A stretch of 64,000 bases of DNA from VXMO01 sp965205915 (GTDB taxonomy: Bacteria > Chloroflexota > Dehalococcoidia > UBA6926), in contig OZ242191.1 in assembly GCA_965205915.1 (NCBI GenBank), positions 1,984,001 through 2,048,000 of the forward strand, given 5' to 3'. Below, one piece after another: positions 24,351-33,852 of the stretch. Position 1 is the first letter of the stretch, and the number at the start of each line of letters is the position of its first letter. The position numbers and the translations under genes are program-made. Under the pieces are notes generated by a model that worked only from the letters and a program-made list of their open reading frames with translations, was not told where the DNA came from and did no database searches.

Positions 24351-27300
24351 TCAGAGCAGGGCTGTTTGGGCTGTGATGGAATTCTCGCCGAGCAGTTCGC
24401 GGATCTCAGACTGAAGTTCCTCTGTGTAGTCTGCCTGCCAGGGCAGATCCATCTCGGTCGATTCGTCTTGCTCACGAATAACCAGCCGAACGGAATCGCT
24501 GCCAGGGTGACTACGGAGTATCGTCACGACCTGATTCAGCATCTCCATGTCATTTGCCTCATCCGCCGTCTCGTGGATGACGACCATAATCCGCCGACTT
24601 GGCCCTCCGTCTCCATTCGTCCCATTGGCGCCATTCGTGCCGGTCGATGATTTAGCCGGTGTCGGCGCCGTTTGTGTTGGCGCCGGAGGCTCGCTCGCAG
24701 GCTCATTGAATACGGTGTCGGGAGTTGCCTCTGCAACGGCTGCAACAGGTTCTATGCTCTCAGCCACCTCCTCAACCTTCGCGCCGCTCCCGTTGCCATT
24801 GACAGGCAGCGGCGGCGGCGGCGCGGATTCAAGGGCCTCCCTGCTGACCTCAAGCACGGTGAACTCATTGCAGATGACGGAAGGCTCATCCTGCCGCACG
24901 CGGACCGTGCCCTTCACGAGGACGGGCGTGTTTATCTGCCACACGTCCATCGACTTCTCGTACTGCTCCGGCCAGACTGTGACGGTGGCCGAGCCTGACT
25001 GATCATTCAGGGTGACGGACATCCCGCTCTTGCCGCGAACCGGGAAAGGTCGGACGGCAGTGATGATACCTGCGATGTGGATGGTTGCCTTCTCCATCTC
25101 CACCGAGACTTCCTCGCATGGCTTGCAGTCAGCCGGCAGTTTCGCCGCCCTCAGTACGCGATAGGGATCGTTGGAGAAGTGGATTCCGGTGAGTTCCTTT
25201 TCCCACGCGCCCTTGTCGGAGTCTGATGCCGCAACTGTAGTAACAAGTTCGATGCTGGGCAGGTCCATGGCCGAATCCCCGGCCATCGAGTCGAACATGC
25301 TGGTCTGCGACGAGTTTCGCAGCCGCTGTTGCTGCGTCGCCGACGAAAGAATACGCTCCACGTTCTCCAGCAAAGTCGCGCGCTCCCCCAGGCCATCCAT
25401 CGCCCCCGCCTTGACCAGGTTCTCAAGGCCGCGACGATTCAGGCTCGTGAGGTCCGCCCGACCTATGAAATCGCCCAGGTCCTTGAACGGGCCGTTCTCC
25501 TTGCGTTCCGTCACCAGTGCCTGTGCAGCGCCGTACCCCACGTTCTTGATGGCGGACAATCCAACGTGAATGACCGCGTCGCCCCGCGCAGAGTCGTCAA
25601 CAAAATCCCCCGGTTCCCCGATTGAAAACTCCTCGGTGCTCGCGTTCACGCTCGGCGGCGCGATCGTGATGCCAAGCGCCCGGCATTCCTCTGCGTCTGC
25701 CCCCGCACGGTCCTGCGACCCCAAATGCGCGTTCAACAGCGACGTCATGTATTCGATAGGGTAGTTGGCCTTGAAATACGCCGTCTGATACGCGATATAC
25801 GCATAGCTCACGCTGTGAGCCTTGTTGAACGCGTACCCCGCGAACGGCTCAATCATCTCAAAGACGGCCCGCGCGTCCTTATCTCGATACCCCAGCTCAA
25901 GCGCCCCGGCAAGGAAGCCCTGTTCCTCCGCCTCCATGATCTCCCTGACCTTCTTGCCCATCGCCTTGCGCACAATGTCCGCCTGTCCAAGCGTGTAACC
26001 GGCGAATTTCTGCGCGATCTGCAACACCTGGTCCTGGTACACAATGACGCCATACGTCTCCTTGAGAATGTCGGCGAGGTCGTTGTGCGGGTACTTGATT
26101 GGCACACGGTCCATCTTGCCGTCGATAAATCGTGGAATATGCTCCATCGGCCCCGGCCGGTACAGCGCGATCATCGCCGAAACCTCGTTCAACGTCCGCG
26201 GCTGCAACTGCTTGATCCACCGCGTCATACCCTGGCCCTCAAGCTGGAACAACCCCATCGTCTGACCCTGGCACAACAGGTCAAACGTGGCCTCATCGTC
26301 GAGGGGTATCTTGTCGATGTCGATCTGCTTGCCCGTCCTCTCCGCGATGAGGTCCCGCGTCCGCGCCAGCGTCGTCAGGTTAGTCAGCCCGAGCAGGTCC
26401 AGCTTGAGCAGGCCCGCCTCTGCAACGCGGTTCATGTCCCACTGCGTCATCGGAATGCCGTCATCGTCCGCTCCGGCGCTCTTGACCGGCCGCTGCAACG
26501 GCACAACATTGACCAGCGGCTCTCGTGAGATCACGATACCCGCCGCGTGCGTGCTCGCATTGCGTGAAACGCCTTCCAGCTTCATCGCCATATCGACGAG
26601 CTTCTGCACCTGCTCATCGCGATCATAGGCATCCCGAAACTGCGGCAGCCGCTCAAGCGAATCTCTCAGAGATGACGGATGTGCCCCCACGGGCAGCAGC
26701 CGCGCCACTTGGTCCACCTCGTTGAACGACATGCCCATCGCCCGCCCAACGTCGCGTATGCCCGCCCGCGCGCCGAACGTGCCGAATGTGATGATCTGCG
26801 CTACCCGATCCTGCCCAAACCGCCGCGTCACATAGTCAATCACCTCATCCCGACGCGCATCCTCGATGTCCAGGTCGATGTCCGGCATCTCCTTGCGCTC
26901 AAGGTTCAGGAAACGCTCAAACACCAGGTTATACGTGAGCGGCTCGATGTCAGTGATATTCAGGCAATACAGCACCGCGCTCGCCGCCGCGCTCCCTCGC
27001 ACGCCCACAAGGATTCCTTGCTTGCGCGCGTACGCCACCAAATCCCAAACCACAAGGAAATAATCGGCAAAATCCATCTGCCGGATGACGTCCAGTTCAT
27101 ACGCGATCCGCTCGCGGGCGCGCTCTTTCTCCGCTCCCGATTTGGTCCCGTCAGCCTCATACCGCCGTTCGAACCCCTCCCCGCACAGCCGCTCAAGATA
27201 CTCAAACGACGACAGTCCGTCCGGCAACTCGATCTGTGGCAGCAGCAGCCGATTGAACTCCAACTCAAGATTGCACTCGTCCGCGATTCGCCCGGCATTC

Positions 27301-28079
27301 TCAATCGCCTCCGGCAAATCCGCGAACAGCTCCCGCATCTCCTCCTCGGACTTCAGGTAGAACTCGTCATCGTCCATCCGCATCCGGCTTGTGTCGTAGA
27401 CGGTCGAGTTCGTCTGAATGCAGAGCAGAACATCCTGCGCCTCCGCATCTTCCTTCCGCGTGTAATGCAGGTCATTCGTCGCCACGATGGGAATATCCAG
27501 CTCGCGCGAAAGCTCCAAGAGCCCGCTGTTCACACGATCCAGCTCAGTCACCCCGGGGTGGCGCTGAATCTCAAGGTAATAGCCGTCAAACGTCTTCTTG
27601 TACCACAGCGCGGCCTCTCGCGCATCGTCCATCCGGCTCTCCATGATGGCGCGCGGCACCTCTCCCGCAAGGCACGACGAAAGCGCGATCAGACCGGCCC
27701 CGTGCTTCTCCAGCACCTCCCGGTCCATGCGAGGCCGATAATAGAACCCCTCAAGATGCCCGATGCTGACGAGCCGCAGCAGATTGTGATAACCCTCATC
27801 GTTCTTGGCCAGCAGCACGAGATGATACGGCTGCTTGTCGCCCGCTATGCGATCCGTCCGACTCCCCGGCGCGACATACCCCTCGACACCGATAATCGGC
27901 TTGATCCCCGCCTTTTGCGCCTCACGGTAGAAATCGACAGTCCCATGCAGGCTGCCATGATCAGTGAGCGCCAGCGACTCAAAACCAAGCTCTTTGGCAT
28001 GCTCAACAAGATCCGGAACACGGCACAAGCCATCCAAAAGACTGAATTCTGAATGGGTATGCAAGTGTGCAAACATCAC
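24351..28079 (-). CDS. dnaE: DNA polymerase III alpha subunit
   Basis: 1242 residues. A PHP domain begins at once (FAHLHTHSEFSLLDG, with metal-binding His residues). The polymerase core carries the catalytic aspartates in PDIDLDIEDARRDEV (about residue 400). Then come the helix-hairpin-helix region and an OB-fold (about 1010-1090). The last 130 residues are Pro/Ala/Thr-rich and acidic with a final small folded part. This is the replicative polymerase. TATAAT stands 11 bases before the first ATG and no ribosome site is seen, so the message has little or no leader. The second ATG (28076) is an equally good start. Confidence 0.97.
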   Translation of the reverse strand: MMFAHLHTHSEFSLLDGLCRVPDLVEHAKELGFESLALTDHGSLHGTVDFYREAQKAGIKPIIGVEGYVAPGSRTDRIAGDKQPYHLVLLAKNDEGYHNLLRLVSIGHLEGFYYRPRMDREVLEKHGAGLIALSSCLAGEVPRAIMESRMDDAREAALWYKKTFDGYYLEIQRHPGVTELDRVNSGLLELSRELDIPIVATNDLHYTRKEDAEAQDVLLCIQTNSTVYDTSRMRMDDDEFYLKSEEEMRELFADLPEAIENAGRIADECNLELEFNRLLLPQIELPDGLSSFEYLERLCGEGFERRYEADGTKSGAEKERARERIAYELDVIRQMDFADYFLVVWDLVAYARKQGILVGVRGSAAASAVLYCLNITDIEPLTYNLVFERFLNLERKEMPDIDLDIEDARRDEVIDYVTRRFGQDRVAQIITFGTFGARAGIRDVGRAMGMSFNEVDQVARLLPVGAHPSSLRDSLERLPQFRDAYDRDEQVQKLVDMAMKLEGVSRNASTHAAGIVISREPLVNVVPLQRPVKSAGADDDGIPMTQWDMNRVAEAGLLKLDLLGLTNLTTLARTRDLIAERTGKQIDIDKIPLDDEATFDLLCQGQTMGLFQLEGQGMTRWIKQLQPRTLNEVSAMIALYRPGPMEHIPRFIDGKMDRVPIKYPHNDLADILKETYGVIVYQDQVLQIAQKFAGYTLGQADIVRKAMGKKVREIMEAEEQGFLAGALELGYRDKDARAVFEMIEPFAGYAFNKAHSVSYAYIAYQTAYFKANYPIEYMTSLLNAHLGSQDRAGADAEECRALGITIAPPSVNASTEEFSIGEPGDFVDDSARGDAVIHVGLSAIKNVGYGAAQALVTERKENGPFKDLGDFIGRADLTSLNRRGLENLVKAGAMDGLGERATLLENVERILSSATQQQRLRNSSQTSMFDSMAGDSAMDLPSIELVTTVAASDSDKGAWEKELTGIHFSNDPYRVLRAAKLPADCKPCEEVSVEMEKATIHIAGIITAVRPFPVRGKSGMSVTLNDQSGSATVTVWPEQYEKSMDVWQINTPVLVKGTVRVRQDEPSVICNEFTVLEVSREALESAPPPPLPVNGNGSGAKVEEVAESIEPVAAVAEATPDTVFNEPASEPPAPTQTAPTPAKSSTGTNGANGTNGDGGPSRRIMVVIHETADEANDMEMLNQVVTILRSHPGSDSVRLVIREQDESTEMDLPWQADYTEELQSEIRELLGENSITAQTALL

Positions 28080-28090
28080 AAGATAAACCG

Positions 28091-28096
28091 ATTATA
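28091..28096 (-). promoter_or_regulatory. dnaE -10 element
   Basis: Perfect TATAAT on the minus strand, 11 bases before the dnaE ATG. The -35 region is weak (TTAAGC at 18 bases). The expected transcription start is about five bases before the start codon. Confidence 0.5.
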
Positions 28097-28278
28097 GCCA
28101 AGCCGACGCGACTGGCTTAAGTGCCAATTTGGTATGACTGAGCGCGTTTGAAAGACCTTGCAAGCACGGCGGCATACTTGTCTCAACTTGCCATCCCCGC
28201 CACATCACCCGTCATCCCCACCGCGCCCCATGTCACCCGCCATTCCCCACCGCGCCCCATGTCACCGCGCCCCACCCC

Positions 28279-28590
28279 CGTCATTCCCGCGAACGCGGGA
28301 ATCCCAGCCTCCATTACGCCAACCAACCTCGTACCGCCAACCCCGCGCCCCCCCCCCGTCATTCCCGCGAACGCGGGAATCCCAGCCTCCAATGCGCCAA
28401 CAAACCCCGTACCCCCGCCACCCCGCCCCCGACCCGTCATTCCCGCGAACGCGGGAATCCCAACCTCCACTGCGCCAACCAACCCCGTACCGCCGCCACC
28501 CCGCCCCCCACCCGTCATTCCCGCGAACGCGGGAATCCCAACCTCCACTGCGCCAACCAACCCCGTACCGCCGCCCCCGTCATCCCAACC
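28279..28590 (+). repeat. Array of four 78-bp REP-containing units
   Basis: Palindromes with core ATTCCCGCGAACGCGGGAAT begin at 28279, 28357, 28435 and 28513, exactly 78 bases apart. The intervening text is near-identical (tail of the type CCAACCTCCACTGCGCCAAC). The 28080-28645 gap contains otherwise only the dnaE promoter and C-rich half-repeats. The unit length is a multiple of three, so one frame stays open through the array into the next gene. Confidence 0.9.
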
Positions 28591-28610
28591 GCCCCCCCAT
28601 CCGCCGCCTC

Positions 28611-28640
28611 TTGCCATCCCAACACAACCCCGCATACTTA
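28611..28640 (+). promoter_or_regulatory. Promoter of the LRR lipoprotein gene
   Basis: TTGCCA (28611-28616), an 18-base spacer and TACTTA (28635-28640) lie directly before the ATG at 28646. Only five bases separate the -10 box from the start codon, implying a leaderless transcript if that ATG is used. Confidence 0.4.
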
Positions 28641-28645
28641 GGCCC

Positions 28646-30268
28646 ATGGGACGCACAATGAAGCTGAGATGGTCGCTGCTAGCGGCAGCAGTGTCCCTCG
28701 TGCTAGCCGTCCTGCTGTCAGCCTGCAACGATGCGTCCCAATCTGAAGAACCGCCAAGCACACCAAGCCAGCCAGCCGCGCAGGAAACGGCGACGCACAC
28801 GGCAACACCGGCGCCAACGTTTGTGCCAACGCCAACAGCAACGCCGCCGTTCACCATGCCTGATCCAGATCCTCGATTCGCAATTCGAGGCGGGACACCG
28901 GCGCCTAGCGCAACGCCTACACCCGAACCATCGCAATCGCCGCTCATAGGCTACGCCCAGCAGTGCGGGTTGCTTATTTTCCAACTCGACAGTGGTCAGA
29001 TTGTTGACGATCCGGCTTTGTACACCTGGCATGTACTCGCACAGGACATCGATCAACTCGTGGATAAGCTTGGCCAACTCGCTCCCCCGCCGGAGCTTGC
29101 GGAGTACCACACAGCTAACCTGGATGCCTGGACAAGCCTGCGAGATGCGGCGCAGGAGCATCCCAGTGAGGATTCGTTCGCAAATGATCTTGAAATGTTC
29201 TATGAAGAACTGGTCGACGAATTGCTGCGTGTCGGATCCGCCCCGACAATAACGGATGAGGAGAGGGAACTCTTGTTCGAAGAGGCTCTGGTGGAGAAGT
29301 TACGCGACTTTTATGGCCACAACACCTACTCCGTCGACCAAACAGCTCAGGAAGCGTTGAAGGCGCTACCCGAAGAGGCGAGAAAAATCCTCGCGGGCAT
29401 TGAGTGCGTCCCGCCGCTTTTTGTCGTCGTCGCTGAGACCGACGATGTAGAAAGGTCCGCGCTTGCAGCGCTCTACATCGCCACTGACGGCCCGAACTGG
29501 AACGACAACACCAATTGGCTCAGCGATGCTCCGCTGCGAAATTGGCACGGCGTCACCATCGGCGCAGACGGTCGCGTTACCTACTTGATGCTTACATACA
29601 ACCAACTTCTGGGTGAGATTCCGGAGCAGCTCAGCACCTTGTCATCTCTCCGGCTTCTGGACCTCGGACACAACCGGTTGAACGGCGAGATTCCTCCAGA
29701 ATTGGCAAGCCTTTCGTCCCTTAGGACCTTGGTGTTAAGGGATAATAAGCTCAGTGGTGGAATTCCACCGGAGATCACCAACCTGTCCGAGCTAGAAATA
29801 CTATTGCTCGGCGGGAACATGTTGAGTGGTGAGATACCTCCGGAAATCGGCAATCTTTCCGAGCTCGAACTGCTGAACCTCAGCGGGAACATGTTGAGTG
29901 GCGAGATACCTCCAGAAATCGCCAATCTTACAAATCTAGTTAACTTGGACCTTGGCTCGAACGAACTAACTGGGGAGATCCCTCCTTGGATCGGCAACTT
30001 ATCGAACCTCGATCAACTGAACCTCGGAGGCAACCAATTAGGTGGACAAATCCCGCCGGAAATTGGCAATCTCACAGGGCTCACGGACTTGAGGCTGGGC
30101 CCTAACCAATTGAGTGGAGACGTACCACCGGAATTGGGAAACCTTGTGAATCTCAGATACCTGCAACCTTTCGGCAACCAGTTGACAGGATGCTATCCCG
30201 AGAACCTGAGAGATGCCCTTCGCAACATAAGCGCTGCGAGAACATCTGGATTAATCTTCTGCCCGTGA
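28646..30268 (+). CDS. Plant-type leucine-rich-repeat lipoprotein
   Basis: 540 residues. The signal peptide MKLRWSLLAAAVSLVLAVLL ends in the lipobox LSAC (Cys about 28), then a Pro/Thr/Ala-rich stalk to about residue 95. A helical region of unknown type follows (about 95-260), then ALYIATDGPNWNDNTNWLSD. After this come eight or so 24-residue repeats of the plant-specific pattern LxxLxLxxNxLSGxIPPEIG. It should be anchored on the cell surface and bind protein or glycan. The frame is open upstream to 28148 through a REP array; the start is placed at the lipoprotein signal (28646; 28661 also possible). Confidence 0.85.
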   Translation: MGRTMKLRWSLLAAAVSLVLAVLLSACNDASQSEEPPSTPSQPAAQETATHTATPAPTFVPTPTATPPFTMPDPDPRFAIRGGTPAPSATPTPEPSQSPLIGYAQQCGLLIFQLDSGQIVDDPALYTWHVLAQDIDQLVDKLGQLAPPPELAEYHTANLDAWTSLRDAAQEHPSEDSFANDLEMFYEELVDELLRVGSAPTITDEERELLFEEALVEKLRDFYGHNTYSVDQTAQEALKALPEEARKILAGIECVPPLFVVVAETDDVERSALAALYIATDGPNWNDNTNWLSDAPLRNWHGVTIGADGRVTYLMLTYNQLLGEIPEQLSTLSSLRLLDLGHNRLNGEIPPELASLSSLRTLVLRDNKLSGGIPPEITNLSELEILLLGGNMLSGEIPPEIGNLSELELLNLSGNMLSGEIPPEIANLTNLVNLDLGSNELTGEIPPWIGNLSNLDQLNLGGNQLGGQIPPEIGNLTGLTDLRLGPNQLSGDVPPELGNLVNLRYLQPFGNQLTGCYPENLRDALRNISAARTSGLIFCP

Positions 30269-30364
30269 CACGCATAACAACGCATCGTCACCCTTGCGGA
30301 TACTGATCCTAAGATAGTTCGCCTACACGCATCGGAACTTGGCGATGAGACCGTTTTAGAACAG

Positions 30365-30445
30365 CCCCCACACCCGTCATTCCCCCACACCCGTCATTCC
30401 CGCCCCACACCCGTCATTCCCGCGAACGCGGGAATCCCAGCCTCC
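30365..30445 (+). repeat. REP cluster between convergent genes
   Basis: Two half-units and one full palindrome (core ATTCCCGCGAACGCGGGAAT, about 30415-30434) occupy the gap between the LRR gene and the hydrolase gene, both of which end here. Confidence 0.75.
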
Positions 30446-30480
30446 ATCCCGCCAACCAACCCCGTACCGCCAACCCAACC

Positions 30481-31350
30481 CTATCGGCCCTCCAACCTCA
30501 ATCGCGAACCGAGAAGAAACCCCGCCGCCTTCTCGTTGAACACCCCCGCCTGCTCCACCTGCGGCCAGTGACCGCACGGCGAAAGCTCCATAAACTCCGC
30601 CTCCGGCCACGCAACCAGCCGCCCATCCCGCCTCTCCGGTGGAGGCACGATAACATCCTCCCGCCCCCAGAAAACGAGAACGGGGCACTCAATGTCCCGT
30701 ATGCGCTCTCGCAGGTCATATCCTCGCTTGAGCCCTCGTAAATCCATCCCCTTGCGCAACAGGTGAAAGAAAGCCCTGCGCTGCTTCGGGTGTCGGTGCC
30801 GGGAAACCCACTGCTCCATAATCGCCAGGTTCACCATCTCCGGGTCAGCGAAAATCGCCTTGCTCGCCCGACTTCCCGCCAGCACCCACGGCTGCCACAG
30901 CGCCTCGCCTATAAGCGGAATCGTCAGCAACCTCAGCGGCCAACCCACCTTGCGTGAAAGCCCGCCCGTCGCCACCAGCGCCAACGCCGTCACCCGTTCC
31001 GGCGCCTCAAGCGTCGCCAGCATCGCCGCAATCCCCCCCGCCGAGTGCCCAAACAAAGGCGCGCTCTCGATCCCCCACGCATCCATCAGCGATATGACCG
31101 TCTTGCCGCTGTCCGCCGGATCCCACTTGTCACGCAGGTATTCCGACTCCCCATGCCCCGGCATACTCGGCGCGAGCACCCGATACCCCTGCTCGCCGAA
31201 ATACCCCAGGTTCGCCCACCAGTCCTCGATCCCGCCGCCTATGCCATGCAAAAACAGAAGCGGCGGCCCATCAGACGGCCCCGCCTCCACATACTGAAGA
31301 CGCATCCCCTCAACGGAGACAAACCCCTCCCGAAGCGGATAATCCGTCAT
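30481..31350 (-). CDS. Alpha/beta hydrolase
   Basis: 289 residues. Oxyanion-hole motif LLFLHGIGGGIEDW, nucleophile elbow GHSAGG, acid in WGREDVIVPP and catalytic His in CGHWPQVEQ make a complete Ser-Asp-His triad. It starts 21 bases after the clp gene stop and probably ends the dnaJ-hspR-clp operon. The substrate is unknown; carbon-carbon-bond hydrolases, lipases and haloperoxidase-like esterases share this look. Confidence 0.85.
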   Translation of the reverse strand: MTDYPLREGFVSVEGMRLQYVEAGPSDGPPLLFLHGIGGGIEDWWANLGYFGEQGYRVLAPSMPGHGESEYLRDKWDPADSGKTVISLMDAWGIESAPLFGHSAGGIAAMLATLEAPERVTALALVATGGLSRKVGWPLRLLTIPLIGEALWQPWVLAGSRASKAIFADPEMVNLAIMEQWVSRHRHPKQRRAFFHLLRKGMDLRGLKRGYDLRERIRDIECPVLVFWGREDVIVPPPERRDGRLVAWPEAEFMELSPCGHWPQVEQAGVFNEKAAGFLLGSRLRLEGR

Positions 31351-31371
31351 AAGGCTTGGCGGGGCAGGGGG

Positions 31372-33852
31372 CTAGGCATGCGCCGCCGCCGCCGGCTCCG
31401 CTGTCTCAACAACGCGCTCCACCGTCTTGCTGAACGTCAACTCCCCATCCCCGAGGTCCACCGTAATGTCATCCCCCTCGGCAAATCGCCCCTCAAGGAT
31501 CTCCCGCGCCAGCACGTTCTCAACGTGCCGCTGCACAGCCCGACGCAACGGCCTCGCGCCGAACGACGGATCGTAACCCACCTTCGCCAGCCACTCCCGA
31601 GCCGCGTCCGTCAGCGTGATCCGCAGGCTCCGCTCCTCAAGCCTCTTCTGAACCTCAGTCACCATCAGGTTCACGATCTGCAGAATCTGATCCCGGCTAA
31701 GCGGCTCGAACACGATGATCTCGTCGATGCGATTGATGAACTCCGGCCTGAACGCCTTTTTCAGCGCCTGATCCACAGACCGCTGCAGGTCCTGGAACGC
31801 CTGCGCCCCGCCCGTCCGCCGCAGCAGCCCGATGCTCTCCCGCTGCAAAATCTCCGTCCCAAGATTGGACGTCATGATGATGACCGTGTTACGGAAATCC
31901 ACCGTCCTGCCGTGCCCGTCCGTCAGCCGCCCGTCCTCCAAAATCTGGAGGAACATGTTGAACACGTCCGGGTGCGCCTTCTCGATCTCGTCGAACAATA
32001 TGACTCGATACGGCCGCCGCCGCACCAGCTCCGTCAACTGACCGCCGTCGTCATACCCGATATACCCGGGTGGCGCGCCGACCAGCCGCGACACCTCATG
32101 CCGCTCGCCGTACTCCGACATATCCAGCCGAATCATTGCCTCCTCGTCCCCGAACAGGAACTGCGCCAGCGCCCGCGCCAACTCCGTCTTGCCGACGCCC
32201 GTCGGCCCCAGGAAGATGAAGCTCCCGATGGGACGCTCAGGGTCCTTGAGCCCCGCGCGCGCCCGCCGGATAGCGTCTGACAGCGCCGTAACCGCCTGCT
32301 CCTGCCCGATGACGCGCCGATGCAACTCAGACTCCATTCGCGTCAACCGCAGCGTCTCCTCCTCCAACATTCGGCTCACGGGCACCCCGGTCCACTCGGA
32401 GATAAGCGTCGCGATGTCCTCCGCCTCCACCGTGTTTCGGATGCTCTTTTCCTGCTTCCACGTCGAAAGCGCCGTCTCATACTCGTTCTGCAACTGCGCC
32501 CGCGCCTGCTTGATCCGCGCCGCCTCCTCGAAATCCTCACGCTGCGACGCTGCCTCGTCCTCGATCTCAAGCTGACGCATCCGCTGATCCATCTGTTTCA
32601 ACTCCGGCGTGAACGACTCCGCATCGATCCGCAGCCGCGACCCCGCCTCGTCGATCAAATCGATGGCCTTGTCCGGCAACTGCCGGTCCGTGATGTACCG
32701 CGCGCTCAGCCGCACCGCCGCCTCCAGCGCCTCAGGCGTAATCGTCACGCGGTGATGCGCCTCATAGCGCGGCGCGACGCCCTGCAGAATCCTGATGGCG
32801 TCTTCTACTGACGGCTCCTCGATATAAACAGGCTGGAAGCGCCGCGCAAGCGCCGTGTCCTTCTCGATGTGCTTCCGATACTCGTCCAGCGTCGTCGCGC
32901 CCACCGCCTGCAACTCGCCCCGTGCCAGCGCCGGCTTGAGCATGTTGGACGCGTCCATCGCGCCCTCCGCCGCCCCCGCGCCCACGACTGTATGCAACTC
33001 GTCGATGAACAGCACGATGTCGCCGTGCGCTTGCCTCACCTCGTTCAACACATTCTTGAGACGCTCCTCAAACTCGCCGCGGAACTTCGCGCCCGCCACC
33101 AGCGCCCCCATATCCAGCGCATGAACACGCGCCTTGTTCAACGACTCAGGCACGTCTCCCGTGATGATCCGCTGCGCCAACCCCTCTGCGATAGCCGTCT
33201 TGCCAACCCCCGCCTCGCCGATGATCACCGGATTGTTCTTGGTGCGGCGCGTCAGAATCTGCATCACGCGCTGAATCTCCACCTGCCGACCGATAACCGG
33301 GTCCAGCTTGCCATCCTCGGCCAGCTCCGTCAGATCGATGGTGTACTTGTCCAGTGCTCGGTTCGACCGTTCTGAACGCCCACGGCCCGCCTCCGCGCCC
33401 CCGTCTGCGCCGCCCATCGCCTCTCGCAAGGCCGTCTCCAGACGCGGCTGCGTCAGGTTGAACTCTCCAAAGATAGTGTGCGAGTCCCCGTTATTCACGC
33501 CCACCGCGCCCAGCAGCAGGTGCTCCGCGCCGATCTGCTCTGCCTCCAGCCGCTTTGAGGCCATCGTCGCGCCCGTCAGCAGACCCTGAACTCGCGGTGT
33601 CAGGTACATCTGCGTCGTGCCGCCCGCGATCTTAGCCGCGCTCGCCAGCACGTCCTCGAATCGGTCTGCCATGGCGTCCACATCGACGTCCAGGCGCTCC
33701 AGCAGCATGACGGCCGCGCTATCCGGCTGTTGCAGGACCGCGTGTACCACGTGCTCCACATCCATCTGGGTGTGGCTCATGTCCATCACCGTCTGCTGGG
33801 CGACTGCCAGCGCCTCCTGCGCGCCCTCAGTGAAACGATCCGGGCTCATCAT
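31372..33852 (-). CDS. clpC: ClpC-type AAA+ unfoldase
   Basis: 826 residues. A Clp N-domain repeat (1-145), the first AAA+ module with GEAGVGKT (212-219), a short middle segment with a UVR-like EDFEEAARIKQ, and a second AAA+ module with GPTGVGKTELARALA. The short middle segment, unlike the long coiled coil of ClpB, favours ClpC, a ClpP-associated unfoldase, though the family call is by length. It is coupled to hspR by an ATGA overlap, so HspR should repress it until heat shock. Confidence 0.9.
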   Translation of the reverse strand: MMSPDRFTEGAQEALAVAQQTVMDMSHTQMDVEHVVHAVLQQPDSAAVMLLERLDVDVDAMADRFEDVLASAAKIAGGTTQMYLTPRVQGLLTGATMASKRLEAEQIGAEHLLLGAVGVNNGDSHTIFGEFNLTQPRLETALREAMGGADGGAEAGRGRSERSNRALDKYTIDLTELAEDGKLDPVIGRQVEIQRVMQILTRRTKNNPVIIGEAGVGKTAIAEGLAQRIITGDVPESLNKARVHALDMGALVAGAKFRGEFEERLKNVLNEVRQAHGDIVLFIDELHTVVGAGAAEGAMDASNMLKPALARGELQAVGATTLDEYRKHIEKDTALARRFQPVYIEEPSVEDAIRILQGVAPRYEAHHRVTITPEALEAAVRLSARYITDRQLPDKAIDLIDEAGSRLRIDAESFTPELKQMDQRMRQLEIEDEAASQREDFEEAARIKQARAQLQNEYETALSTWKQEKSIRNTVEAEDIATLISEWTGVPVSRMLEEETLRLTRMESELHRRVIGQEQAVTALSDAIRRARAGLKDPERPIGSFIFLGPTGVGKTELARALAQFLFGDEEAMIRLDMSEYGERHEVSRLVGAPPGYIGYDDGGQLTELVRRRPYRVILFDEIEKAHPDVFNMFLQILEDGRLTDGHGRTVDFRNTVIIMTSNLGTEILQRESIGLLRRTGGAQAFQDLQRSVDQALKKAFRPEFINRIDEIIVFEPLSRDQILQIVNLMVTEVQKRLEERSLRITLTDAAREWLAKVGYDPSFGARPLRRAVQRHVENVLAREILEGRFAEGDDITVDLGDGELTFSKTVERVVETAEPAAAAHA

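Noticed and set aside
26679..28052. 457-codon plus-strand ORF opposite dnaE
   Set aside because: Arg/His/Pro-rich shadow of the strongly conserved dnaE frame.
28279..28590. Regularly spaced palindromes resembling a CRISPR array
   Set aside because: The sequence between palindromes is itself repeated (78-bp unit), not unique spacers, and there are no cas genes.
28148..28645. Long in-frame N-terminal extension of the LRR protein
   Set aside because: It is translated REP DNA; a lipoprotein signal peptide with lipobox starts at 28646-28661.
31045..32280. 411-codon plus-strand ORF
   Set aside because: Antisense shadow of the hydrolase and clpC genes, Arg/His/Pro-rich.
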